In this document: one piece after another, positions 1 to 6,490 of the stretch
How positions within the stretch are numbered: position 1 is the stretch's first letter
Layout of the letters: each line of letters starts with the position of its first letter
Assembly: GCA_947165115.1 (NCBI GenBank)
Contig: CAMUZD010000025.1
Location: 1 to 11,869, forward strand
Length of the DNA stretch: 11,869 bases
Source: an uncultured Clostridia bacterium
Lineage (GTDB): Bacteria > Bacillota > Clostridia > Oscillospirales > Acutalibacteraceae
Direction: 5' to 3'
The notes under the pieces: generated by a model
Databases searched by the model: none
What the model was told of the DNA's origin: nothing
Seen by the model: the letters and a program-made list of their open reading frames with translations, nothing else
Program-made: the position numbers and the translations under genes

Positions 1-48
1 TCCCACAGTCATAATCACAGCCATAACAATCGATAATAATTTTTTCAT
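1..48 (-). CDS. N-terminal fragment of a secreted or lipoprotein gene (cut by window edge)
   Basis: Sixteen codons are visible, from an ATG at 48-46 to the window edge, reading MKKLLSIVMAVIMTVG. The two lysines followed by a hydrophobic run are a typical start of a Sec signal peptide; the cleavage site or lipobox lies outside the window. A full AGGAGG Shine-Dalgarno sequence (complement of 57-62) sits 8 bases before the ATG, and a near-consensus promoter lies just upstream. This gene therefore starts a new transcription unit separate from the RT. The mature protein is not visible, so no function can be given. Confidence 0.8.
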   Translation of the reverse strand, partial: MKKLLSIVMAVIMTVG

Positions 49-61
49 TATCTTTACCTCC

Positions 62-86
62 TGTAATATAATTAAATTCTATTACA
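62..86. promoter_or_regulatory. Candidate operator palindrome
   Basis: TGTAATA at 62-68 and TATTACA at 80-86 form a perfect 7-bp inverted repeat around 11 bases. It covers the -10 hexamer, the expected start point and the first base of the Shine-Dalgarno sequence of the leftmost gene. That is where a repressor dimer, or a small 5' hairpin, would act. The region is very AT-rich, so chance is a real alternative. Confidence 0.35.
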
Positions 87-104
87 ATATATATTCAATG
101 TCAA
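76..104 (-). promoter_or_regulatory. Sigma-A-type promoter for the leftmost gene
   Basis: Read on the minus strand there is a perfect -35 TTGACA (104-99), a 17-base AT-rich spacer, and a -10 TAGAAT (81-76, five of six matches to TATAAT). The start point should fall near 69-70, giving a leader of about 20 bases before the ATG at 48. The TGA stop codon of the reverse transcriptase (103-101) lies inside the -35 hexamer, so the two units abut with no room for a separate terminator. Confidence 0.85.
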
Positions 105-1312
105 GAATCAGGTCCGTTCTTTCTGAACTTATACCAGGAATTCACAAGGGTTATTAAGCCTGCTTCTTTAAGAGCGGAATAAGTGACATTATAATTCGAT
201 TTATTGTGTTTACCCGTAATCAGGAATCTCGCCCAATACTGAATATAGGCATCAATTTCCTTAAGAGATTCATCAGTATTGATAAAAGGAAAATACCATC
301 TTGACCAATTAAGATCGTTAACATCGGTTGAATAATAGAGCTTGCGGTTGATCGCTTTAATGAAAGCTCTCATTGCCATATCGGGATAGGCATCTTTTCT
401 TATCTGCCAGCGCTTGATTGAACGGGCGCGCCGGCGGATTTTCGCTTTGAGCTTCTTTTTTGCGACATCGGAAACATCAACCTTACCGTTCTGATATTTG
501 AAACCGAGAAAGCTCCATTCCTCGCCGGGAGAAGTAAACTGTTCTTTATCGGGGTTTATTTCGAGTCCTCTTGCGAAAATGAATTCTTTTATTATTGACG
601 AAGCAGACAATACACTATCATAATCATCGGCAAATACCAGGATATCATCGCTGTATCTTGCATAGGTAAAGCCCGATTCTTTCATTATATAATCAAGTGA
701 TGAAAGATAAATATTTGCAAGGAAAACGGAAAACGGAGCGCCTGCCATGACACCTTTTTTCGCCGTAATTATTTGACCGTTTTCGAGACATTTATCATTA
801 AGCAGAGAGTTTTCAAAAATGCTGTATACTTCCGGTTCGTCCGATAAGATTTCTTTAAGCTCCGGCAGGAGAAGATTCAAATCTATTGAATTAAAATAAT
901 CGCTGATATCGGCTTTATAAGTATATTTCGCATTGAGATCCGGTATTTTCAATATTAAATGAACCGCATTTCTGACTCCGTTATTCACTCTGAAAGAATA
1001 GAGATTATCGCAGAATATGCCGTCATACTCACGCATGAGAAGATATGTCAACAGCTTGAAAACAAAGTTTTCCTCCCGAGGAAAAATGAATACCGCACGT
1101 TTTTTTGAACTGCCGGATTTGCCTATAAGCTTTCTTTCAGGCAAAAGAATACTGCCGGAGACAATTCTGTCAACGGCTGTTAAATATTCTTTATCGGAAA
1201 TGAAATCAAATAAATCCTTCTCTTCAGCGGATGAGATATTACCTTTAAGAACTTTATAATCGTGATAATTCTCCCACACGCTTTGGGATTTAAGCAAATC
1301 TATCAAAGACAT
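101..1312 (-). CDS. Reverse transcriptase, group II-like or unknown group, non-retron
   Basis: A 403-residue RNA-directed DNA polymerase. Visible blocks are: a basic finger segment KKRAVFIFP (70-78) leading to NLYSFR (103-108); motif A ADISDYFNSID (134-144) with catalytic Asp135; GVMAGAPFSVFLANIYL (187-203); the active site YSDD (220-223); and FLGF (268-271). A very basic helical thumb (about 283-305) and an uncharacterised tail rich in aromatic residues follow. The retron NAxxH and VTG motifs are absent. No maturase zinc-finger or HNH endonuclease is seen, and there is no surrounding group II intron. The start is fixed by an in-frame TGA two codons upstream. The only ribosome site is a weak GGTGA three bases before the ATG, so expression may be low or controlled. 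A structured RNA candidate ends 18 bases upstream. Function is unknown: phage defence (as for DRT and UG enzymes) or another RNA-templated activity is possible. Confidence 0.9.
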   Translation of the reverse strand: MSLIDLLKSQSVWENYHDYKVLKGNISSAEEKDLFDFISDKEYLTAVDRIVSGSILLPERKLIGKSGSSKKRAVFIFPREENFVFKLLTYLLMREYDGIFCDNLYSFRVNNGVRNAVHLILKIPDLNAKYTYKADISDYFNSIDLNLLLPELKEILSDEPEVYSIFENSLLNDKCLENGQIITAKKGVMAGAPFSVFLANIYLSSLDYIMKESGFTYARYSDDILVFADDYDSVLSASSIIKEFIFARGLEINPDKEQFTSPGEEWSFLGFKYQNGKVDVSDVAKKKLKAKIRRRARSIKRWQIRKDAYPDMAMRAFIKAINRKLYYSTDVNDLNWSRWYFPFINTDESLKEIDAYIQYWARFLITGKHNKSNYNVTYSALKEAGLITLVNSWYKFRKNGPDS

Positions 1313-1330
1313 AAATCACCAAAAATTAAA

Positions 1331-1458
1331 AGCAGAGGAAATAGGCTTTGAAAGCCTGTATCAGGCTTTACCGAACCGTACACGGACCGCCGCCTACAAG
1401 ACGCTGAAAGTAAAGTCCGCGCTGTGTTCTCCGCAGGGCATAATGCATTTCCTCTGCT
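1331..1458 (-). ncRNA. Candidate structured RNA preceding the reverse transcriptase (template-like RNA)
   Basis: The minus-strand transcript opens with AGCAGAGGAAAT (1458-1447) and closes with its exact complement ATTTCCTCTGCT (1342-1331), a perfect 12-bp terminal stem. Inside are: 17 unpaired bases; hairpin 1, with GAAC (1429-1426) pairing GTTC (1376-1373), a 3x3 internal loop, then GCGCGGAC (1422-1415) pairing GTCCGTGT (1387-1380) with two G-U pairs and a possible CGTC/GGCG inner stem; a three-base linker; and hairpin 2, AAAGCCTG-ATA-CAGGCTTT (1369-1351). A U-rich run follows the closing stem. The terminal complementary arms with two internal hairpins directly before an RT gene resemble the layout of retron msr-msd RNA. 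The pairing is seen in the sequence; the role as RT template or partner is inferred. It could instead be a leader that controls RT translation. Confidence 0.6.
1343..1369 (-). repeat. Competing hairpin repeats (AAAGCCT / AGGCTTT)
   Basis: On the minus strand AAAGCCTG (1369-1362), CAGGCTTT (1358-1351) and AAAGCCT (1349-1343) follow one another. The central copy can pair with the first (8 bp, ATA loop) or, much less easily because only one base separates them, with the third. A further AAGCCTG lies upstream at 1480-1474, outside the closing stem, and could also pair with the central copy. The arrangement allows alternative folds next to the RT start. Confidence 0.55.
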
Positions 1459-1507
1459 GTTATATGCAAGCGACAGGCTTATAATGTGCCAATCGTTTAC
1501 TTCTTAT

Positions 1508-2107
1508 TTAAAAATTTGCAACGGCTTTAATCCTGCCGATGACATACTCGGGTTTATTCTCGAATTCCTTAAAGAAGCGAATGGCGGGAAGTCCCTTTTC
1601 TTCGCAGGCGTTCATAGTATTGATAACGCCGTATAACCTGTATTTATTCTTGCTGCAGATTATAAGTGCGAGAACAGGCTTGGAATCCTTAATGAGAACA
1701 AGATCGACAGGAACATACTTCTTGCCGGGCTCGGCATTTGCCGCAGAAATATTGACATTCTTTTTGATTTCGATACCCGGAAGATTCTTATTGATCAGAT
1801 CTTCAATATACTCAACCGAGTTATTCTTTGAAACATCGCTGCCTACTGTACCCGTAAAAGGAATAATGGGCTCTTTGTGCTTCTTAACAAGGCGCGGAGC
1901 ATTTGACGATGAAGAATACTCCTCGCCGTTATCCGCGGCAACCTGAGCAGGAGAATAAGCCGACTGAGATGAGGCTTCTTTTTTCTTCTCCTCAGCTAAT
2001 TCTGCCGCTTCCTTGAGCTTCTCTTCGGCTACCTCTGCCGCAGATTTGACGGTCGCTTTGATTTTTTCCTGAGCTTCTTTACTGATGAGTTTGTCTAAAA
2101 ATCCCAT
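1508..2107 (-). CDS. Hypothetical protein: charged N-terminal helix plus possible PD-(D/E)XK-like domain
   Basis: A 199-residue protein with no signal peptide. Residues 1-48 form an Ala/Glu/Lys-rich amphipathic helix with repeated AEEKLKEAAELAEEKKKEA-type heptads, probably a coiled coil. A Ser-rich linker (about 49-95) follows. The C-terminal part (about 97-199) has a helix, then VPVDLVLIKDSKPVLALIIC and SKNKY, then an alpha/beta end. The order helix, Asp strand, strand ending near a Lys is reminiscent of restriction-endonuclease-like folds. The usual E-x-K is replaced by C-S-K, so a catalytic role is doubtful. A GAGGTG ribosome site precedes the ATG, and the gene begins 14 bases after the lipase-like gene, as the last member of the operon. 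It is also the gene just upstream of the RNA-RT pair, so a link to that system is possible but unproven. Confidence 0.75.
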   Translation of the reverse strand: MGFLDKLISKEAQEKIKATVKSAAEVAEEKLKEAAELAEEKKKEASSQSAYSPAQVAADNGEEYSSSSNAPRLVKKHKEPIIPFTGTVGSDVSKNNSVEYIEDLINKNLPGIEIKKNVNISAANAEPGKKYVPVDLVLIKDSKPVLALIICSKNKYRLYGVINTMNACEEKGLPAIRFFKEFENKPEYVIGRIKAVANF

Positions 2108-2121
2108 AATTTCACCTCGTT

Positions 2122-3939
2122 TTATTTTACGAATATACTTTTTATTTTCTCAAAGAAATTCTTTATGGTAAGGCCGGGAATCTCGGAAAAGCCGTTGGTG
2201 CCGAATTTCTCATAAAGGAAGAGGCTGATCTTACGAAGAAATGAAGGATCTTTTTCTTTCTCCGCTTTCATCTGGCCGGCTTTCACAAGGCATTCGGCAA
2301 GTTTTGCTTCGCACGACTTTATATCTTCACCTGTTGCGAGATTATCATCAAGGACAGCCTGCGCTTCAGCCACGGCGGCATCAATCTCCGCATTGCTCTT
2401 ACCATCCGCTTTTAATTGCTTCACCGTATCCATCATTTCAAGCAATTTCTGAACGTTTCTGCCCGAGAGGAACTGCGGAAAATCGGGTGAAGAATAAACA
2501 TCCTGTATTTCATCATCCGCAATGAGGCGCATAGCAAGCTTTAGAATGACATCGTTATGCTGAGTCAGATCATGTCTCATTGTATCGAAATAAAATGTTG
2601 TATCGGGAAGAAGACCTGCGGAAGCGTCGACAACATTACCGGGAGAAATATGATTGTGAGACGGATCGGAGCAGTTGGTATTCTTCTGCTGATAGCCTTC
2701 GGGCAAAGTCTCGCCGCAATTTGCCGAATAAGAACCGAGGGAGGTTGAATTCAGATGAATAATAAAGTCTCCGTTCATCTTATTCCAGCTTTCACCGACA
2801 TTGATTACAGGGAAATTATACTCGGCAACATCGAAAACCTGTGCGCCCTTTGCAACCAGAGCCTTTATATTATCGTAGGCGTGAAGCTGAGCCTGATAGT
2901 ATCTGTCGGTCTGCTCACGGATATTCGCCATCTCGGGAGAAGAAAGATACTTCTCAGCGGCCGAAGGATAATCCTCAGGCGGGCAGAGCGCCCACATACT
3001 GGTGCTTCTTATCATTGTATTCTCGACAAGATGCTTTACGCCCTTTTCAAGCGTTGCCATCAGCACTTCGTCGGGCAGAATCCTTACAAGTATCTCAATA
3101 AGTCTTGCTGTATATTCATCTAGAAGACGGAGCTCTTCAAGGAAACCGTTATATAAGTAATCCTTATCGAGGAAGTTAATTCTGCCGTTGAAAACATCGC
3201 CGATAATAATCGAGCCGCTTATTGCGGGAACGACAAGCATAACCTTATGAATCTGATCCATTACCTCGGGATGATATTCAAGCATGGCGCTGAATATTGA
3301 TGCACCCTGGCTCAGAGGAACGAGATTAACTTTATCATGGCCAGTCTGCTCTTTAACCATCTGAATGAATTCATACAGCTCATCAGCGAGGCCGATATGA
3401 TTGCCAAAAGAATTATAAGCAAAATAATATAAATGGTCACGCGGCAGTTCGGTCGGATAGCGTTCAAAAGGAATATGCATATTGACAAGACCGACCTCAT
3501 AATCGGAATACTGCGAATACGGATAATAGAATTTTTCAACCTTGGTATTTGTCACGACCTGAGCATTGAGGTCGCAGGCGTTGATTCCGAAACACATATC
3601 GATAATATCGGCAAAAGCATCGGATAGACCTGCATCGCGCTGAGTTGCCAAAGAAGTGAGAGCGGGCATCAATGCCTTGGATATTATCTTATCAATCTGA
3701 ATCCATGCGGGAAATGCTGCTACTTTGTTACCTTCTTTATCAAGAAGAGGATTGCCGTTATCATCGGTTACAATTACGCTCGACTGACCGAGACCGGGAA
3801 CAATAATTGTAGGATAGAATTCACAGTCATCGCCGCAGGTCGTAATTTTTGATGAATCGGCAAATCCGATAGCTGAAAATGAGGTAAGCAGAACGAGGCA
3901 GAGAATTATGCTTATTGCCGATTTGAATATCTTTTTCAT
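2122..3939 (-). CDS. Secreted lipase-like alpha/beta hydrolase with FIVAR-like C-terminal region
   Basis: A 605-residue protein with a clear Sec signal peptide (MKKIFK, then a hydrophobic core, probable cleavage near residue 27). PTIIVPGLGQS (43-53) matches the first strand and oxyanion region of lipase/LCAT-type hydrolases. VNLVPLSQGAS (204-214) is the nucleophile elbow with Ser210; the first Gly of the usual GxSxG is Pro208. The segment LPDTTFYFDTMRHDLTQHND (444-463) offers the acidic and His residues expected late in the fold. About 500-555 reads like a FIVAR-type helical repeat (AVAEAQAVLDD, then EAKLAECL), common in surface proteins, followed by a basic C-terminus. It likely acts outside the membrane on an ester substrate, perhaps a lipid. 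The ATG overlaps the PAP2 stop as ATGA, with an AGGAG site nine bases upstream, implying coupled translation. Confidence 0.8.
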   Translation of the reverse strand: MKKIFKSAISIILCLVLLTSFSAIGFADSSKITTCGDDCEFYPTIIVPGLGQSSVIVTDDNGNPLLDKEGNKVAAFPAWIQIDKIISKALMPALTSLATQRDAGLSDAFADIIDMCFGINACDLNAQVVTNTKVEKFYYPYSQYSDYEVGLVNMHIPFERYPTELPRDHLYYFAYNSFGNHIGLADELYEFIQMVKEQTGHDKVNLVPLSQGASIFSAMLEYHPEVMDQIHKVMLVVPAISGSIIIGDVFNGRINFLDKDYLYNGFLEELRLLDEYTARLIEILVRILPDEVLMATLEKGVKHLVENTMIRSTSMWALCPPEDYPSAAEKYLSSPEMANIREQTDRYYQAQLHAYDNIKALVAKGAQVFDVAEYNFPVINVGESWNKMNGDFIIHLNSTSLGSYSANCGETLPEGYQQKNTNCSDPSHNHISPGNVVDASAGLLPDTTFYFDTMRHDLTQHNDVILKLAMRLIADDEIQDVYSSPDFPQFLSGRNVQKLLEMMDTVKQLKADGKSNAEIDAAVAEAQAVLDDNLATGEDIKSCEAKLAECLVKAGQMKAEKEKDPSFLRKISLFLYEKFGTNGFSEIPGLTIKNFFEKIKSIFVK

Positions 3940-4910
3940 TTGATTTCCTCTCCTTTTGCTTTAAGACTTTTTATATGTGAGCCTTTGCAGATGAATATTT
4001 CTCTTCCGAGTATGACGCACAGGAATCCTATGGTGCCGCCGATAAGAACATCGCTGAAGAAATGGGCGCCAACCATAATTCTGCTTATAGCGATAATACC
4101 TGTCCATACAACAGAGAATATCCAGAGCATGGCAATTCTTTTCTTATTTATAATTCCAAGAGCATCCTTGAGCATAACAATGCAAAATACCATAGCGGCG
4201 CTCTGAGTATGACCGCTGGGAAACGATTTGAAAGCATCGGATGTTGTGAAAGTCTCTCTGAGCCATTCTTTATCCGGCTGACCGCTCATTACATACCAGC
4301 GCTGATAATAACTAAAATCGCCGGCATAATTCATAGCTCTGTATCTCGGTCTGCCGAAGGGATATTTGATGAGTGTAACTGTAATGCTTGATACGGCGAT
4401 TGCAAACGCTACCGCGAAAGTAAATTTTACTAATTTTCTGATACTTGCATCAGAGAAATTATTGACAGCAAGTATCTCTACAAAAGCAGTAAAAATTCCG
4501 ACAATAATCAGTTCCGCCTTCATAAAATCCGGCTTGCCGTCAAGGCCGTAATGGCGGATATTATAATCAAGAACATCGAGCATTACAGCGATATTCGTCG
4601 CACAAACGAGCAGGAACATGCCTGCCGTTGAAAAGAATCTGCCCTTGGGATTTTTAATGAATCTGAAAGAATAAATGAGAAGGATCGAAAGACTGAATGA
4701 CCCCATAATATACGGTGCAGTGCAGCCGAGACACTCAAAAACCACACCGAAAAGACCGTCGGCATAGTATTTGCCGGGCATCAGCGTCCCCTTAGTCAAT
4801 ATCTGAGAAACCTGAAAATCGGTAAAAGTGGCTGTTATAAGCAATCCTGCAAATATAACACAGAAAAGACCTATGGAAATCAAAGTATGCTTTTTAGCAG
4901 GCAGATTCAA
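3936..4910 (-). CDS. PAP2-superfamily membrane phosphatase
   Basis: A 324-residue polytopic membrane protein with all three phosphatidic-acid-phosphatase signature blocks: C1 KYPFGRPR (183-190 region), C2 PSGHT (231-235), and C3 SRIMVGAHFFSDV (276-288) with His283 as the expected nucleophile. Hydrophobic stretches near 10-30, 65-82, 95-112, 133-150, 162-182, 236-250, 258-275 and 285-303 predict six to eight helices. Family members dephosphorylate lipid phosphates or polyprenyl pyrophosphates on the outer face of the membrane. The start is TTG (4910-4908). An AAGGA site lies ten bases upstream and no in-frame ATG is nearby. A three-codon mini-ORF, ATG ATT TAT TGA (4918-4907), ends across this TTG and could couple initiation. 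It sits between a phosphodiesterase and a secreted lipase-like gene, which suits stepwise breakdown of a phospho-compound. Confidence 0.92.
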   Translation of the reverse strand: MNLPAKKHTLISIGLFCVIFAGLLITATFTDFQVSQILTKGTLMPGKYYADGLFGVVFECLGCTAPYIMGSFSLSILLIYSFRFIKNPKGRFFSTAGMFLLVCATNIAVMLDVLDYNIRHYGLDGKPDFMKAELIIVGIFTAFVEILAVNNFSDASIRKLVKFTFAVAFAIAVSSITVTLIKYPFGRPRYRAMNYAGDFSYYQRWYVMSGQPDKEWLRETFTTSDAFKSFPSGHTQSAAMVFCIVMLKDALGIINKKRIAMLWIFSVVWTGIIAISRIMVGAHFFSDVLIGGTIGFLCVILGREIFICKGSHIKSLKAKGEEIK

Positions 4911-4936
4911 TAAATCATCTTCCTTCTTTATGTTTT

Positions 4937-6481
4937 TTAGCAGTAATACTTTCTAAGTTTATCAATATCGTATTCATCCAGAACTCCGTCAATACAGAGC
5001 AGATCGTCCATTCTGAATATCAGCCCCCGGTTCTTATTGTAACCCGTTCCCGAATCATCACCTATAATAAGTTTTTCGCCCTCTGAAACACCATCAAAGA
5101 AACGCTTATCGGCAGAGTCAATATGTGCAGGACCGAAATTGACAAATGTCCTTAAAACAATATTCTCATAATCAAAAGAAACCGCTATATGTATCCAGCC
5201 CCTGAAGCCGTCAGCTCCGAAAGAAGTTACGGAATCGGTATCATCGTCACCGCATCCGAGCTGAACCATAACAGAATGATTTCTTAAAACTATATCAAAT
5301 CCATTTTCCTGATAGTGTTCAGTCTCAAGGGATTTATTTCCAAGCACGCAGATATGCCCCGGTAAATCGGCATCTGCAAGCAGCCAGAATGCCCATGAAA
5401 AACTCTTTGAAAAAACTAAATTATCAACAATTAACGAGCCCGTTGCGCCAAATTCTGCGGCATCGCTCATTACACCGTTAGAATAGAATTTGACATTTCC
5501 GCACTGAGAAACAGTGCATTTACCTGTTTCATCCTCTAACGAATTATCAAAGGACATATAAAGCTTCAATCTGTCACCGAAAAGGTCATAAATACCTTCT
5601 TCGGAATCAAATGCAGGAGTAATCTTTTGAACGGGCGGCTGAATGATTTCGGGCATTTTATATGAGCCGTTGAAATTTTCAAATATTACGTTCGGCACCT
5701 GTGAGGTAAAGCCTGCGTGATTATAATCAGGAATTTCAATTCCGAGCGCATAAAGCACAACAGCAGAAATATCCTTTGTGACTGCAAAATCGATTTTACA
5801 CTCTGCGACTCCCCTGCCGGCAGCAGCAAAGAAAACATATTTCTCTCCTTCGCTCCAGCCGCCGTGGCCGTGATTATTTCCGCCGTGATCTGCAATGCAG
5901 ATAAACAGAGTATCATCGGCGATACTCTGATTCACATATTCATCATATATTCTTCCGACAAGCGAATCGATTTCGGTAATCTTTTTGAGATGGCCTTCAG
6001 TTCCGTAACCGAAATGATGTCCGGCACCGTCAACCTCATCAAGTTGAACAAATAGAAACAGCGGTTTATTCTTTACACAATCAATTACTTCATCTGTAAC
6101 AAGAGTATCATTATCGGCAGTTCTTTTATCTACTCCGATACCATCCTCAACAATACCTATATTTATCGGCTCCCAGTTAACAACGCTGGCAAGATAAGAA
6201 TCGGGATAAGCCTTACGTATTCTTGCAAAGAGACTCGGGAGGTTTTGATTGCTGTAAGCATGGCAGGAAATATATCCATTTGTAAGGCCATGAACCGCAG
6301 GCTCTGCGCCGAGAAGCATTCCTCCCCAGTTTTCGGCGCTGATGGTCGGATCCATACTCATGGCGTAATATGTTGAAGCGCTGTGAGCGAAGATTCTGTC
6401 CATACACGGTGTCCCGGTATACCGATTGAAATTACCCATGCCGTCAATTCCTATGACGGCAACATGTTTATATCTCTGCAT
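4937..6481 (-). CDS. Alkaline-phosphatase-superfamily phosphodiesterase fused to a LamG-like domain
   Basis: A 514-residue protein. Residues 1 to about 265 follow the type I phosphodiesterase / nucleotide pyrophosphatase pattern: metal ligand in IGIDGMG (Asp13); nucleophile region DPTISAENW (44-52; Thr46 or Ser48); the HGLTNG block (64-69); QLDEVDGAGHHFG (147-159; Asp151 and His155); and IADHGGNNHGHGG (196-208). Residues about 305-510 form a beta-rich LamG/concanavalin-like module (LKLYMSFDNSLEDETG, then FSWAFWLLAD and GWIHIAVSFDYEN), usually used to bind glycans or surfaces. No signal peptide is visible, because the catalytic strand begins at residue 6. An AAGGA site lies about seven bases before the ATG. 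The likely reaction is hydrolysis of a phosphodiester or phosphomonoester, substrate unknown. A LamG-like module on an apparently cytoplasmic enzyme is odd. Confidence 0.88.
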   Translation of the reverse strand: MQRYKHVAVIGIDGMGNFNRYTGTPCMDRIFAHSASTYYAMSMDPTISAENWGGMLLGAEPAVHGLTNGYISCHAYSNQNLPSLFARIRKAYPDSYLASVVNWEPINIGIVEDGIGVDKRTADNDTLVTDEVIDCVKNKPLFLFVQLDEVDGAGHHFGYGTEGHLKKITEIDSLVGRIYDEYVNQSIADDTLFICIADHGGNNHGHGGWSEGEKYVFFAAAGRGVAECKIDFAVTKDISAVVLYALGIEIPDYNHAGFTSQVPNVIFENFNGSYKMPEIIQPPVQKITPAFDSEEGIYDLFGDRLKLYMSFDNSLEDETGKCTVSQCGNVKFYSNGVMSDAAEFGATGSLIVDNLVFSKSFSWAFWLLADADLPGHICVLGNKSLETEHYQENGFDIVLRNHSVMVQLGCGDDDTDSVTSFGADGFRGWIHIAVSFDYENIVLRTFVNFGPAHIDSADKRFFDGVSEGEKLIIGDDSGTGYNKNRGLIFRMDDLLCIDGVLDEYDIDKLRKYYC

Positions 6482-6490
6482 TATTCTTCC

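Noticed and set aside
101..1458. Classical retron (msr-msd plus RT)
   Set aside because: The RNA layout is retron-like, but no NAxxH or VTG motif is seen in the RT and no clear TAGC-type branching guanosine context follows the 5' arm. It is kept as an unclassified RNA-RT pair.
1331..1458. Simple intrinsic terminator of the phosphatase operon
   Set aside because: The 12-bp stem is followed by a U-rich run, but its arms are 104 bases apart and enclose further hairpins. Termination may be a side effect but is not the simplest description.
1459..1492. Promoter for the RNA/RT (TTGGCA at 1492-1487 and TATAAC at 1464-1459)
   Set aside because: The hexamers are good individually, but the 22-base spacer is too long for sigma-A, and TATAAG at 1483-1478 has no matching -35. 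No convincing promoter could be assigned.
1424..1946. Plus-strand open frames across the RNA segment and the 199-residue gene
   Set aside because: They overlap the structured segment and the well-started minus-strand gene, and the protein composition is not that of a plausible gene.
101..2107. Diversity-generating retroelement
   Set aside because: No template/variable repeat pair with adenine-directed differences was found near the RT, and the neighbouring genes do not end in a matching segment.
5717..6055. Plus-strand open frame antisense to the phosphodiesterase
   Set aside because: A shadow of the conserved DHG and GH motifs read on the other strand, with no ribosome site or family resemblance.
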